From NCBI GenBank assembly GCA_900551445.1, contig URWA01000032.1, positions 1 through 35,433 of the forward strand: a stretch of DNA of 35,433 nt, given 5' to 3'. Below are positions 17,987 to 27,506 of the stretch, piece by piece. Each line of letters opens with the position of its first letter. Position 1 is the stretch's first letter. A program made the translations under genes and the position numbers. Below the pieces are notes generated by a model. It did no database searches. It saw nothing but the letters and a program-made list of their open reading frames with translations, and was not told the DNA's origin. Source of the stretch: an uncultured Bacteroides sp. (GTDB lineage: Bacteria > Bacteroidota > Bacteroidia > Bacteroidales > Bacteroidaceae).

Positions 17987-20977
17987 ATGAGATTTATTTT
18001 AATCAGTTTATTTGTATGTATAGCCTGTAATATGCAGGCGGCAGATCGTATAAGGTATAATTTTAACAGCGATTGGAAGTTAAAAGTCGGTGATATTGTT
18101 CAGGCCGAAAAAGTGGGTTATTCGGATCTGGATTGGAAGTCGGTCACATTGCCCCATGCTTTCAATGAAGATGAAGCATTTAAACTGGACATTAAAGACT
18201 TGACCGATACGATTGTGTGGTATCGGAAACATTTTCGTTTACCGGCAGATGCAAAAGGACGGAAAGTTTTCATTGAGTTTGAAGGTGCCCGGCAAGGGGT
18301 GGATGTCTATGTGAATGGCTCGCTTGTGGGGCAACATGAGAATGGGGTGATGGCCTTTGGTTTTGACCTGACTTCCTATGTAAAGCCGGGAAAGGAGAAT
18401 GTCATAGCGGTGCGTGTGGATAATGACTGGGACTATGCGGAAAAAACCACAGGGGTGAAATACCAGTGGAGCAATCGTAATTTTAATGCGAATTATGGAG
18501 GACTTCCCAAAAACGTGTGGTTGCATGTCACCGATAAATTATATCAGACGCTACCTTTATATAGTAACCTGGAAACCACAGGAGTGTACATTTATGCCGA
18601 GGATATTCGGGTCCGTTCCCGGAAAGCCCGGATTCATGCGGAATCGGAGGTGAAAAATGAAACGAAGAAAAAGCAGCTTGTGGGATACGAAGTGGAACTT
18701 TTTGACCGGGATGGAAATCGGATAAAAGCTTTCAGAGAAAAAGAAAGGACAATCTCACCGGGGCAGAAAGTATTACTGTCGGCAGAAGAAGAGGTAGAAG
18801 GGCTGCATTTCTGGAGCTGGGGATATGGATACTTGTACACGGTGAAGACCTCTCTTGTGGTGGATGGAGAGAAAACGGATGAGGTCGTTACCCGTACCGG
18901 ATTCCGGAAAACACGGTTTGGAGACGGAAAGGTCTGGCTGAACGACCGGGTGATTCAGTTGAAAGGCTTTGCTCAGCGGACCAGCAATGAATGGCCGGCT
19001 TTGGGAATGTCGGTTCCGGCTTGGCTGAGTGATTACAGTAACGGGTTGATGGTGCAGGCCAATGCCAACCTGGTACGCTGGATGCATGTCACTCCCTGGA
19101 AGCAGGACGTGGAGTCGTGCGACCGCGTAGGATTGATTCAGGCAATGCCGGCAGGCGACGCGGAAAAAGACTGTCAGGGACGGCAATGGGAACAACGCAA
19201 ACTGGTAATGAGGGATGCCATTATTTATAACCGGAATAACCCGAGTATTCTTTTCTATGAATGTGGCAATGAATCCATCAGCCGTGAACACATGCAGGAG
19301 ATGAAAGAAATACGTGATCGGTTTGATTATCATGGCGGACGGGCGGTTGGCTCTCGTGAGATGCTGGACATTCGTGAGGCAGAATATGGCGGCGAGATGT
19401 TGTATATCAACAAGAGTGCCCATCATCCCATGTGGGCGATGGAATATTGCCGTGATGAAGGTCTGCGAAAATACTGGGATAACTATTCTTATCCTTACCA
19501 TCAGGATGGAGAAGGAAATATGGCCTACCATTCGGCTGCTACGGGAAAGACCCAGAAACAGGCGGATGCCAGTGTGTACAACCGTAACCAGGATTCCTTT
19601 ACCATCGAGAATGTGATTCGCTGGTTTGATTACTGGCGTGAACGTCCGGGCACGGGAAAAAGAGTCAGCTCGGGTGGGGCTAAAATCATTTTCTCGGACA
19701 CGAATACCCATTTCCGGGGAGTTGAGAATTACCGCCGAAGCGGAGATACCGATCCGATGCGTATTCCAAAGGATTCTTATTTTGCACATCAGGTGATGTG
19801 GGACGGATGGGTAGATACGGAAAATCCCCATTTGCATATAGTCGGACACTGGAACTATGAGGACGGAGTGGTGAAGCCGGTATATGTGGTATCAAATACA
19901 GATAGTGTCGCCTTGTTCTTGAATGGGAAACCGATGGGGAAGGCCCGGCGTGAATATCATTTCTTGTTCACTTTTGACCAGGTGGCATTTGTGCCAGGTG
20001 CATTGGAGGCTGTGGGATATAATGAAGGAAAAGAAGTGGTGCGTAGTCAATTGAAAACGGCAGGTGAACCTGTAGCGTTGAAACTTTCTGCCATGCAGCA
20101 TCCCAAAGGTTGGAGAGCGGATGGGGCCGATGTGGTATTGCTGCAAGTGGAAGTGGTAGATGCAGCAGGAGCCCGTTGTCCGCTGGCGAATCACTTGGTT
20201 CATTTTTCGGTGGAAGGTCCGGCTGAATGGAGAGGTGGAATTGCACAAGGTCCGGATAATTATATTCTGTCGGAGAATTTACCCGTAGAATGTGGTGTAA
20301 ACCGCGTGCTGTTACGCTCGACGACCACGGCTGGAAAAGTACGTGTAAAGGCTGAAGCTGAAGGGTTGAAACCTGTTTCTTTGGAACTTGTTTCCTCACC
20401 CGTAGAAGTACAGGGCGGATTGAGTACCTATATCCCTGGAAATGAACTGGAAGGTATTCTTTCACGGGGAGAGATCCCGCTTTCTCCTTCGTATGTAACG
20501 TGGGCAGTGGATGTGCCTGTGCTGTCGGCAGAAGCTGGCTGCAATGCCTCTGAAGCGGTGAAAAGCTTTGACGACAACGAACTGAGCGAGTGGAGAAACG
20601 ATGGGAGACCTTCTACTGCTTGGATTAAATATCACTTGGAAAGGATGGCACGGGTAGATGAGATTTGCATGAAACTGACAGGATGGCGTATGCGGAGTTA
20701 TCCGTTGGAAATTTATGCAGGAGATGAATTGGTATGGAGTGGAGAAACGGAGAAGAGTCTGGGATATGTCCATTTGAAGGTGAAGCCGGTTCCTGCCTCC
20801 GAGATTACCATCCGTTTGAAGGGTTCCAGCAAGGAAGATGATGCATTTGGGCAGATTGTGGAGGTGACAGCCCCGGTGGCAAATGAGTTGGATTTGTTTA
20901 AAGCGAAAGACGGGGATAAAACCAATCACGAACTCCGTATTGTAGAAATCGAATTTAAGGAGAACCTGCATCAGTAA
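17987..20977 (+). CDS. GH2 family glycoside hydrolase with DUF4982 and discoidin-like C-terminal domains
   Basis: The protein is 996 residues from the ATG at 17987, with a signal peptide (about 1-18, ending MQA-A). The order is a GH2 sugar-binding domain (about 25-180), an Ig-like domain, a TIM barrel (about 305-600), a DUF4982-like module around WNYEDGVVKPVYVVSN, an Ig-like domain, and a discoidin (F5/8C)-like end (about 830-960). The acid/base is E429 in YECGNES; E486 in AMEYC is the likely nucleophile. The nucleophile context differs from the usual GSE of the neighbouring beta-galactosidase, so substrate could be beta-galactose, beta-glucuronate or beta-galacturonate. It is divergent from susCD and convergent with the next GH2. 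The GH2 family call is firm; specificity is open. Confidence 0.88.
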   Translation: MRFILISLFVCIACNMQAADRIRYNFNSDWKLKVGDIVQAEKVGYSDLDWKSVTLPHAFNEDEAFKLDIKDLTDTIVWYRKHFRLPADAKGRKVFIEFEGARQGVDVYVNGSLVGQHENGVMAFGFDLTSYVKPGKENVIAVRVDNDWDYAEKTTGVKYQWSNRNFNANYGGLPKNVWLHVTDKLYQTLPLYSNLETTGVYIYAEDIRVRSRKARIHAESEVKNETKKKQLVGYEVELFDRDGNRIKAFREKERTISPGQKVLLSAEEEVEGLHFWSWGYGYLYTVKTSLVVDGEKTDEVVTRTGFRKTRFGDGKVWLNDRVIQLKGFAQRTSNEWPALGMSVPAWLSDYSNGLMVQANANLVRWMHVTPWKQDVESCDRVGLIQAMPAGDAEKDCQGRQWEQRKLVMRDAIIYNRNNPSILFYECGNESISREHMQEMKEIRDRFDYHGGRAVGSREMLDIREAEYGGEMLYINKSAHHPMWAMEYCRDEGLRKYWDNYSYPYHQDGEGNMAYHSAATGKTQKQADASVYNRNQDSFTIENVIRWFDYWRERPGTGKRVSSGGAKIIFSDTNTHFRGVENYRRSGDTDPMRIPKDSYFAHQVMWDGWVDTENPHLHIVGHWNYEDGVVKPVYVVSNTDSVALFLNGKPMGKARREYHFLFTFDQVAFVPGALEAVGYNEGKEVVRSQLKTAGEPVALKLSAMQHPKGWRADGADVVLLQVEVVDAAGARCPLANHLVHFSVEGPAEWRGGIAQGPDNYILSENLPVECGVNRVLLRSTTTAGKVRVKAEAEGLKPVSLELVSSPVEVQGGLSTYIPGNELEGILSRGEIPLSPSYVTWAVDVPVLSAEAGCNASEAVKSFDDNELSEWRNDGRPSTAWIKYHLERMARVDEICMKLTGWRMRSYPLEIYAGDELVWSGETEKSLGYVHLKVKPVPASEITIRLKGSSKEDDAFGQIVEVTAPVANELDLFKAKDGDKTNHELRIVEIEFKENLHQ

Positions 20978-20996
20978 TGGTTGCATGAAAACAGAA

Positions 20997-21035
20997 ACGG
21001 GGAGAAGCAAACAGAAAATGGGTGCTTCTCCCCGT
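20997..21035. terminator. Hairpin between convergent GH2 genes
   Basis: The arms ACGGGGAGAAGCA (20997-21009) and TGCTTCTCCCCGT (21023-21035) form a perfect 13-pair stem with a 13-base loop. The following T-tract is weak on both strands, but its place between two convergent stop codons makes it the likely shared terminator. Confidence 0.65.
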
Positions 21036-21054
21036 GGTGTTTTAGCGTATTATT

Positions 21055-23493
21055 TTATTCTACGTTAAGTTGTAGCTTTCCGGATTTCACGCCTTGTGCG
21101 GTGACTTGCAGTTCGAGTATTCCCTTTTCCTCTCCTGCCTGTACAATGGTCGTCAGCATACCGTTAAAGGCATGCATTTGAGGCAGGTGGAACAAGTCCA
21201 GACAAGTGGGGTCGCCATTGGCTGAGGCCTTGTAGCTTCCGGCTCCTTTTACTTTGAATTTCACCAGACGCATGTCGGTGGGGCAGAGGTTGCCGTCTTT
21301 GTCTACAATGCGTACGGTTACGTAGGCCAGGTCTTTTCCGTCGGCTGTGAGCGATTTCCGCGAAGAAACCAGTTCGATGTGATGCGGCTTTCCGGCCGTA
21401 CGGATAATCTTTTCCGCTTTGGCGGTGCCCGTTTCATCGTATGCCACGACTTTCACTTCACCCGGTTCATAAATGACGTTCTTCCACATCAGCCGGTAGC
21501 GGTTTTCCACCGTTTGGCGGTTTTTGGTCTGTTTTCCGTAGCTTTTTCCATTGACGAAGAGTTCGGCTGTCGGATAGTTGGTATAAACGAATACGGGCAC
21601 TTCCTTGCCTTCCCGTCCTTCCCAGTTCCAGTGCGGAAGAATGTGCAGGGTTTCTGCCTGCTTGTTCCATACACTGCGGTACAGGTAGTAACGGTCTTTC
21701 GGAATAGAAGCCAAGTCGATGATACCGAACATGGAACTGTGGTTGGGCCATGCGTCCGTGTCGTACGGGCTGGGTTCGCCCAAGTAATCGAAACCGGTCC
21801 ATACAAACTGTCCTAATGTCCATTCATGGTCGTCTGCTTGGGCAAAGTCGATGTCGGGAATATTGGACCAGGAACAGTATTCCAAATCGTAGGAAGACGA
21901 CTGGTGGTCTTCGTATTTGGCATCTGCTTTCCGTTCGGCTGGGAACTTATATACGCCGCGGGAGCTGACAGTAGAGGAGGTCTCCGAACCCAGCACCAAG
22001 TTCTGTGGCAACCGCTGATAGGCTTCCTCATAACGGTTTGCCCGGTAGTTGAATCCCGGAATGTCGAGCATGGCAGCAAATCCGTTGTCCAAAACACAGC
22101 TCACTTGGTCCATACCGCAGGTAACCGGACGGGTCGGGTCTTCGCGGTGGCAGATGTCTTGCAGGAATTTGGCTACCTTATAACCTTCGGCACTGCATTG
22201 GGTGGGTACTTCGTTTCCGATACTCCACATCACCACGCAAGGGTGGTTGCGGTATTGTTGCAGCATGTTTACCATGTCTTTTTCCGCCCATTCATCGAAA
22301 TAGCGGTGGTATCCGTTGTCGCATTTGGCGATGTCCCATTCATCGAACGGCTCAATCATCATCATGAAACCCATTTCGTCGCAGAGGCTGACCAGTTCAG
22401 GAGCCGGCATGTTGTGGGCTGTGCGGATGGCATCGCATCCCATGTCTTTCAGCAGAGTAAGTTGGTGACGCAAGGCAGCTACGTTGATGGCGGCTCCCAG
22501 CGGACCTAAATCGTGGTGGTTGCATACGCCCTGGAACTTACGGTGTTTTCCGTTCAGGAAAAAGCCCTTGTCGGCCACGAACTCAATGGAGCGGATGCCG
22601 AAGCGGGTGGTGTAGGTGTCAGTGAGTTTCCCGTCGACATAGATCTTGGAGACTGCCTGATAGAGTACGGGCGTTTCCGGTGACCATAGCTGTGGCTTTT
22701 CCACGATGAAGTTCTGTGTAAAAGGTTGGCCATGGTTGATGCGTCCTTCGTTCTTTTTGCTGGCCACTTTCTGTCCGTCGGGAGAAAGAATATCCGTTTC
22801 CATGGTAATTTTTTCTTTTCCCACGTTGTTTAGTGTGGTGCGGAGGCAGACGGATGCATAGTCAGTAGCCACGTGAGGCGTGGTGATTTGCGTACCCCAT
22901 ACGGGAACGTGTACCTTTTCTGTGGTAACCAAATGGACGTTCCGGTAGAGTCCGGCTCCCGGATACCAGCGGGAAGACTGGGGACGGTTTTCCAGACGTA
23001 CAGCCAGTACGTTGTCTTTCCCGTCTTTATGCAGGAATTCAGTTACGTCGCAATGGAAGGAATTGTAGCCGAACGGCCAGAAGCAAGCCTCTTGTCCGTT
23101 GACATATACATGTGCTTCGCTCATGGCACCGTCGAAAATCAGGGTTGTTTTTTTGTCGGGATCTGCATCAAATCGCGTGCGGTACCAGCCTACTCCCACA
23201 TAAGGCAGGCCGCCGGTACGTCCGGTTTTTACTGATGCCTGTTTTTCGAGATTCTGCGTAATGGCGACGTTCTGCAGGTCGTTGCTGCGGTCGAACGGTC
23301 CGTAGATGGCCCAGTCGTGAGGAACACGGACCGATTCCCATTGCGCGTCATTGAAGGTGGAGGAGGCGGCTCCGGACGCTTCTCCTTTATGGAATTTCCA
23401 GCCGGTTTCCAGAAGCTGTTCATGACGTTGTGCGCTGAGGCTGCATACGCTGCAGAGCAGGACAGCGAGCAGGAAGAAATTACGGATGTGCAT
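21055..23493 (-). CDS. GH2 beta-galactosidase
   Basis: This 812-residue protein has a signal peptide (about 1-21, ending LSA-Q). It has the GH2 sugar-binding domain (about 28-190, including VGVGWYR and RWYPGAGLYRNV), an Ig-like domain (about 195-300), a TIM barrel with acid/base E428 (WSIGNEVP) and nucleophile E504 (LGSETSS), then DUF4982 (HWNWEGREGKEVPVFVYTN) and a C-terminal Ig-like domain. This is the common architecture of Bacteroides PUL beta-galactosidases. In this locus it would remove beta-galactose from RG-I side chains, complementing GH42. It has its own promoter, divergent from leuS, and probably marks the right edge of the PUL. Confidence 0.93.
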   Translation of the reverse strand: MHIRNFFLLAVLLCSVCSLSAQRHEQLLETGWKFHKGEASGAASSTFNDAQWESVRVPHDWAIYGPFDRSNDLQNVAITQNLEKQASVKTGRTGGLPYVGVGWYRTRFDADPDKKTTLIFDGAMSEAHVYVNGQEACFWPFGYNSFHCDVTEFLHKDGKDNVLAVRLENRPQSSRWYPGAGLYRNVHLVTTEKVHVPVWGTQITTPHVATDYASVCLRTTLNNVGKEKITMETDILSPDGQKVASKKNEGRINHGQPFTQNFIVEKPQLWSPETPVLYQAVSKIYVDGKLTDTYTTRFGIRSIEFVADKGFFLNGKHRKFQGVCNHHDLGPLGAAINVAALRHQLTLLKDMGCDAIRTAHNMPAPELVSLCDEMGFMMMIEPFDEWDIAKCDNGYHRYFDEWAEKDMVNMLQQYRNHPCVVMWSIGNEVPTQCSAEGYKVAKFLQDICHREDPTRPVTCGMDQVSCVLDNGFAAMLDIPGFNYRANRYEEAYQRLPQNLVLGSETSSTVSSRGVYKFPAERKADAKYEDHQSSSYDLEYCSWSNIPDIDFAQADDHEWTLGQFVWTGFDYLGEPSPYDTDAWPNHSSMFGIIDLASIPKDRYYLYRSVWNKQAETLHILPHWNWEGREGKEVPVFVYTNYPTAELFVNGKSYGKQTKNRQTVENRYRLMWKNVIYEPGEVKVVAYDETGTAKAEKIIRTAGKPHHIELVSSRKSLTADGKDLAYVTVRIVDKDGNLCPTDMRLVKFKVKGAGSYKASANGDPTCLDLFHLPQMHAFNGMLTTIVQAGEEKGILELQVTAQGVKSGKLQLNVE

Positions 23494-23525
23494 AAAGTTT
23501 TAGTATTAGGTTTTCATTTATCAAG

Positions 23526-23533
23526 CAAAGATA
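23526..23533 (-). promoter_or_regulatory. -7 promoter element for the GH2 beta-galactosidase
   Basis: The minus strand reads TATCTTTG, matching TAnnTTTG. Transcription would start near 23519, about 25 bases before the ATG at 23493. Confidence 0.5.
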
Positions 23534-23577
23534 AACTTTTCGTTCGAAACTATCCTTATTTATTCCTGAACTCTTAC

Positions 23578-23585
23578 TATATTTG
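23578..23585 (+). promoter_or_regulatory. -7 promoter element for leuS
   Basis: The bases TATATTTG match TAnnTTTG and lie about 49 bases before the leuS ATG. No clear -33 TTTG is seen. Confidence 0.5.
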
Positions 23586-23633
23586 CGGAAAATTTGGAGA
23601 AATACGTAAAAATCAATCATATAATATTTCGAT

Positions 23634-26468
23634 ATGGAATATAATTTCAGAGAAATTGAGAAAAAATGGCAGCAAAGATGGGTGGATCGGAAGACCTATA
23701 AGGTTGTCGAGGATGAATCCAAAAAGAAGTTCTATGTGTTGAATATGTTCCCTTATCCTTCGGGAGCCGGTCTTCACGTAGGTCATCCGCTGGGATACAT
23801 TGCCAGCGACATTTATGCACGCTACAAGCGTTTGCAGGGATTCAATGTGTTGAATCCGATGGGATACGATGCATACGGCTTGCCTGCCGAGCAATATGCC
23901 ATTCAGACGGGACAGCATCCGGCAGTCACTACTGCAGCCAATATCGCCCGTTATCGCGAGCAGTTGGACAAGATTGGTTTCTCGTTCGACTGGGACCGTG
24001 AAGTGCGTACCTGCGATCCGGGATATTACCACTGGACGCAGTGGGCTTTTCAGAAGATGTTCAATAGCTTCTATTGCAATTCTTGTCACAAGGCTCAGCC
24101 TATCAGTAAGCTGGTGGCACATTTTGAAAAGGAAGGTACGGACGGCCTGGATGTAGCTTGCAGTGAGGAACTGCATTTCACTGCCGAAGAGTGGAAGGCG
24201 AAGACGAAAAAGGAACAGCAGGAAATCCTGATGAACTACCGTATTGCTTACCTGGGTGAGACCATGGTAAATTGGTGTCCGGCATTGGGTACCGTACTGG
24301 CCAACGATGAGGTGGTCGACGGAGTGTCTGAACGTGGAGGCTATCCGGTGGTACAGAAGAAGATGCGCCAGTGGTGTCTGCGTGTGTCTGCTTATGCACA
24401 ACGCCTGCTCGACGGACTGGAAACGGTGGACTGGACCGATTCTCTGAAAGAAACACAGCGTAACTGGATTGGCCGTTCAGAAGGAACGGAAGTCCGTTTC
24501 AAGGTGAAAGACAGTGATTTGGAATTTACCATCTTTACGACCCGTGCCGATACCATGTTTGGGGTGACTTTCATGGTACTTGCGCCTGAAAGTGAACTGG
24601 TGCCGCAGTTGACTACCGAAGCACAGCGTGCGGAAGTGGAAGCTTATCTGGAACGTACAAAGAAACGTACCGAGCGTGAACGTATTTCCGACCGCCGGGT
24701 AACAGGTGTGTTTAGTGGTTCGTATGCAATCAATCCGTTTACCGGTGAATCGGTTCCGGTATGGATCAGTGATTATGTGCTGGCCGGATACGGTACGGGT
24801 GCCATCATGGCCGTACCTGCACACGACAGCCGTGACTATGCGTTTGCCAAGCATTTCAATCTGCCGATTATCCCGTTGGTGGAAGGATGTGATGTGAGTG
24901 AGGAAAGTTTTGATGCCAAGGAAGGCATTGTCTGCAACTCTCCGAAAGCCGGTGTGACTCCTTATTGCGACTTGACCTTGAACGGTCTGACCATCAAGGA
25001 AGCCATTGCCGCTACCAAGAAATATGTGAAGGAACACAATCTGGGTCGTGTGAAAGTGAACTTCCGCTTGCGCGATGCCATTTTCTCTCGTCAGCGTTAC
25101 TGGGGTGAACCGTTCCCAGTTTACTATAAGGACGGTATGCCGTACATGATTGACGAACACAAACTTCCATTGGAATTGCCGGAAGTTGCCAAATTCTTGC
25201 CGACCGAAAGCGGGGAACCTCCATTGGGACATGCTACCCGTTGGGCTTGGGATGTGGAAAAAGGCGAAGTCGTAGAAAACTCCAAGATTGACAATGTCAC
25301 GGTGTTCCCGCTCGAACTGAATACCATGCCGGGATTTGCCGGTTCAAGTGCTTACTATTTGCGTTACATGGACCCGCACAACGATAAGGAACTGGTTTCT
25401 GAAAAAGCTGACCGCTACTGGCAGAACGTTGACCTCTATGTGGGAGGTACGGAACATGCAACCGGTCACTTGATTTATTCTCGTTTCTGGAACAAGTTCT
25501 TGTTCGACTTGGGTGTCAGCATCAAGGAAGAACCGTTCCAGAAGTTGGTGAACCAGGGAATGATTCAGGGTCGAAGCAATTTTGTATATCGTATCAAGGA
25601 TACCAATACGTTTGTGTCACTGGGATTGAAAGACCAGTATGACGTGACTCCGCTGCACGTGGATGTGAACATTGTATCCAATGACGTGCTGGATGTGGAA
25701 GCCTTCAAGAACTGGCGTCCGGAATATCACAATGCAGAATTCATCCTCGAAGATGGCAAGTACATCTGTGGTTGGGCGGTAGAAAAGATGAGTAAGTCCA
25801 TGTACAATGTGGTCAATCCGGACATGATTGTAGAACGTTATGGAGCCGATACCTTGCGTATGTACGAAATGTTCCTTGGTCCGGTAGAACAGTCCAAACC
25901 GTGGGATACCAACGGTATCGATGGGGTACACCGTTTCTTGAAGAAACTCTGGAACCTGTTCTATGACCGTCAGGGCACTTTCTTGCCTGCCGAAGGAGAG
26001 GCAACCAAGGAAGAACTGAAGTCTATTCATAAGCTGATTAAGAAGGTGACAGGTGATATTGAAACCTTCTCTTACAATACGTCCATCAGTGCGTTCATGA
26101 TTTGTGTGAACGAATTGACTGCCTTGAAGTGCCGCAACAAGGAAGTGATGAGCAACCTTGTGGTGCTGCTGGCGCCGTTTGCTCCTCACTTGGCAGAAGA
26201 ATTGTGGGAAGCACTGGGACATACTACTTCTGTATGCGATGCGCATTGGCCGACATTCAATGAAGAATACCTGAAGGAAGACAGCGTGAAATACACCATT
26301 TCATTCAACGGAAAGGCGCGTTTCACCATGGAATTCCCTGCCGATGCAGACAATGAAACCATTCAGGCTGCGGTTATGGCCGAAGAGCAGTCACAGAAAT
26401 GGATTGACGGCAAGACACCGAAGAAGGTGATTATTGTGCCGAAGAAGATTGTGAATATTGTACTTTGA
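23634..26468 (+). CDS. leuS: Leucyl-tRNA synthetase
   Basis: This 944-residue cytoplasmic class I aminoacyl-tRNA synthetase charges tRNA-Leu with leucine. The HIGH-type motif is HVGH (48-51, in PYPSGAGLHVGHPLGY) and the KMSKS motif is at 718-722. Between them lies the CP1 editing domain (about 225-455, with TTRADTMFGVTFMVLAP), which hydrolyses mischarged tRNA. The anticodon-binding helical domain and the C-terminal domain follow. It is longer than the roughly 860 residues of the E. coli enzyme. It is an essential housekeeping gene that separates the PUL from the genes to the right, and has its own promoter. A strong hairpin follows the stop codon. Confidence 0.98.
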   Translation: MEYNFREIEKKWQQRWVDRKTYKVVEDESKKKFYVLNMFPYPSGAGLHVGHPLGYIASDIYARYKRLQGFNVLNPMGYDAYGLPAEQYAIQTGQHPAVTTAANIARYREQLDKIGFSFDWDREVRTCDPGYYHWTQWAFQKMFNSFYCNSCHKAQPISKLVAHFEKEGTDGLDVACSEELHFTAEEWKAKTKKEQQEILMNYRIAYLGETMVNWCPALGTVLANDEVVDGVSERGGYPVVQKKMRQWCLRVSAYAQRLLDGLETVDWTDSLKETQRNWIGRSEGTEVRFKVKDSDLEFTIFTTRADTMFGVTFMVLAPESELVPQLTTEAQRAEVEAYLERTKKRTERERISDRRVTGVFSGSYAINPFTGESVPVWISDYVLAGYGTGAIMAVPAHDSRDYAFAKHFNLPIIPLVEGCDVSEESFDAKEGIVCNSPKAGVTPYCDLTLNGLTIKEAIAATKKYVKEHNLGRVKVNFRLRDAIFSRQRYWGEPFPVYYKDGMPYMIDEHKLPLELPEVAKFLPTESGEPPLGHATRWAWDVEKGEVVENSKIDNVTVFPLELNTMPGFAGSSAYYLRYMDPHNDKELVSEKADRYWQNVDLYVGGTEHATGHLIYSRFWNKFLFDLGVSIKEEPFQKLVNQGMIQGRSNFVYRIKDTNTFVSLGLKDQYDVTPLHVDVNIVSNDVLDVEAFKNWRPEYHNAEFILEDGKYICGWAVEKMSKSMYNVVNPDMIVERYGADTLRMYEMFLGPVEQSKPWDTNGIDGVHRFLKKLWNLFYDRQGTFLPAEGEATKEELKSIHKLIKKVTGDIETFSYNTSISAFMICVNELTALKCRNKEVMSNLVVLLAPFAPHLAEELWEALGHTTSVCDAHWPTFNEEYLKEDSVKYTISFNGKARFTMEFPADADNETIQAAVMAEEQSQKWIDGKTPKKVIIVPKKIVNIVL

Positions 26469-26480
26469 GTTTTTTAATTG

Positions 26481-26534
26481 TCATCCGGGATAGACGGATA
26501 GGAATATCCGTACTGTCTCGGATGATTTTTATTT
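26481..26534 (+). terminator. Hairpin and T-tract after leuS, directly before the YitT gene
   Basis: TCATCCG (26481-26487) pairs with CGGATGA (26519-26525), and ACGGATA (26494-26500) with TATCCGT (26505-26511), making a long stem with an internal mismatch region. It is followed by GATTTTTATTTG. The T-tract ends about 5 bases before the YitT ATG at 26539, leaving almost no room for a promoter or ribosome-binding site. Confidence 0.75.
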
Positions 26535-26538
26535 GTTT

Positions 26539-27435
26539 ATGGAAACATTATTGAAGAAGAAATTAGGGAGAGAGTCAAGGGACTATCTGGCCATCACTTT
26601 TGGCCTGATTTGTTATTCTATTGGCTGGGCAGCCTTCATGCTTCCGTATCAGATTACGACAGGAGGAGTGACGGGTATCGCTGCCATTATTTATTATGCG
26701 ACGGGCATTGAAATCCAGGTTTCTTATTTTGTAATCAATGCGGTTTTTTTGGGGTTTGCCTTGAAAATACTGGGCCCGAAATTCAGTATCAAGACCATCT
26801 TTGCCATTTTCATGCTGACCTTCCTGCTCTGGTTTTTCCAGATGATTCTGAAGGATGAAAATGGGAACCTGCCGCAGCTGTTGGGACCTGGACAGGACTT
26901 TATGGCTTGTGTGATAGGAGCTGGTCTGTTGGGCTTCGGTATCGGTATTGTCTTCTGTAACAATGGAAGTACGGGAGGTACGGATATCATCGCGTGGATT
27001 ATCAACAAGTATAAGGACGTCACTTTAGGACGGATGATGATGTATTGTGATATTGTCATCATTTCTTCGTGTTACTTTATCTTTCACGACTGGCGCAGGG
27101 TTCTGTTCGGCTTCTGTGTACTGTTTATCATGAGCATCGTGATTGATTATGTCATCAACAGCACACGTCAGTCTGTGCAGTTCCTGATATTTTCCCGCAA
27201 GTATGAGGAGATAGCCGAGGGAATCGCCACGCAAGTGGACCGTGGGGTGACATTGCTCGATGGAAAAGGTTGGTACAGCAAGCAGGACATTAAGGTCGTG
27301 GTGGTATTGGCCAAAAAGAGAGAGTCGCTCGACATTTTCCGTCTGGTAAAAGACATTGACCCCAATGCGTTTATTTCGCAGAGTAATGTGGTCGGAGTAT
27401 ATGGGGAAGGCTTTGATAAACTTAAAGTAAAATAA
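26539..27435 (+). CDS. YitT-family membrane protein (DUF161/DUF2179)
   Basis: This 298-residue protein starts at the ATG at 26539; an in-frame TTG at 26533 lies in the terminator T-tract and is less likely. The first about 210 residues hold several hydrophobic segments, starting with YLAITFGLICYSIGWAAFML. They include the family motif region ITTGGVTGIAAI and a repeat of the same pattern in NNGSTGGTDIIA. The C-terminal part (about 215-295) is a soluble DUF2179 domain (GVTLLDGKGWYSKQDIKVVV) ending near GVYGEGF. YitT proteins are widespread inner-membrane proteins of unknown transport or signalling function. The gene follows leuS closely and depends on read-through or on a promoter not visible to me. 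Confidence 0.92.
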   Translation: METLLKKKLGRESRDYLAITFGLICYSIGWAAFMLPYQITTGGVTGIAAIIYYATGIEIQVSYFVINAVFLGFALKILGPKFSIKTIFAIFMLTFLLWFFQMILKDENGNLPQLLGPGQDFMACVIGAGLLGFGIGIVFCNNGSTGGTDIIAWIINKYKDVTLGRMMMYCDIVIISSCYFIFHDWRRVLFGFCVLFIMSIVIDYVINSTRQSVQFLIFSRKYEEIAEGIATQVDRGVTLLDGKGWYSKQDIKVVVVLAKKRESLDIFRLVKDIDPNAFISQSNVVGVYGEGFDKLKVK

Positions 27436-27461
27436 ACATTTCCCTAAGATAATTAAAATGG

Positions 27462-27506
27462 AAGTAGGTTTTTCCGTTTCATTTGGTTTATCGGAAAAAC
27501 TTACTT
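27462..27506 (+). terminator. Inverted repeat after the YitT gene, likely terminator
   Basis: AAGTAGGTTTTTCCG (27462-27476) and CGGAAAAACTTACTT (27492-27506) pair at 14 of 15 positions around a 15-base loop, followed by TATTTTG. It lies 27 bases after the YitT stop. The loop contains the -33 TTTG of the next promoter. Confidence 0.6.
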
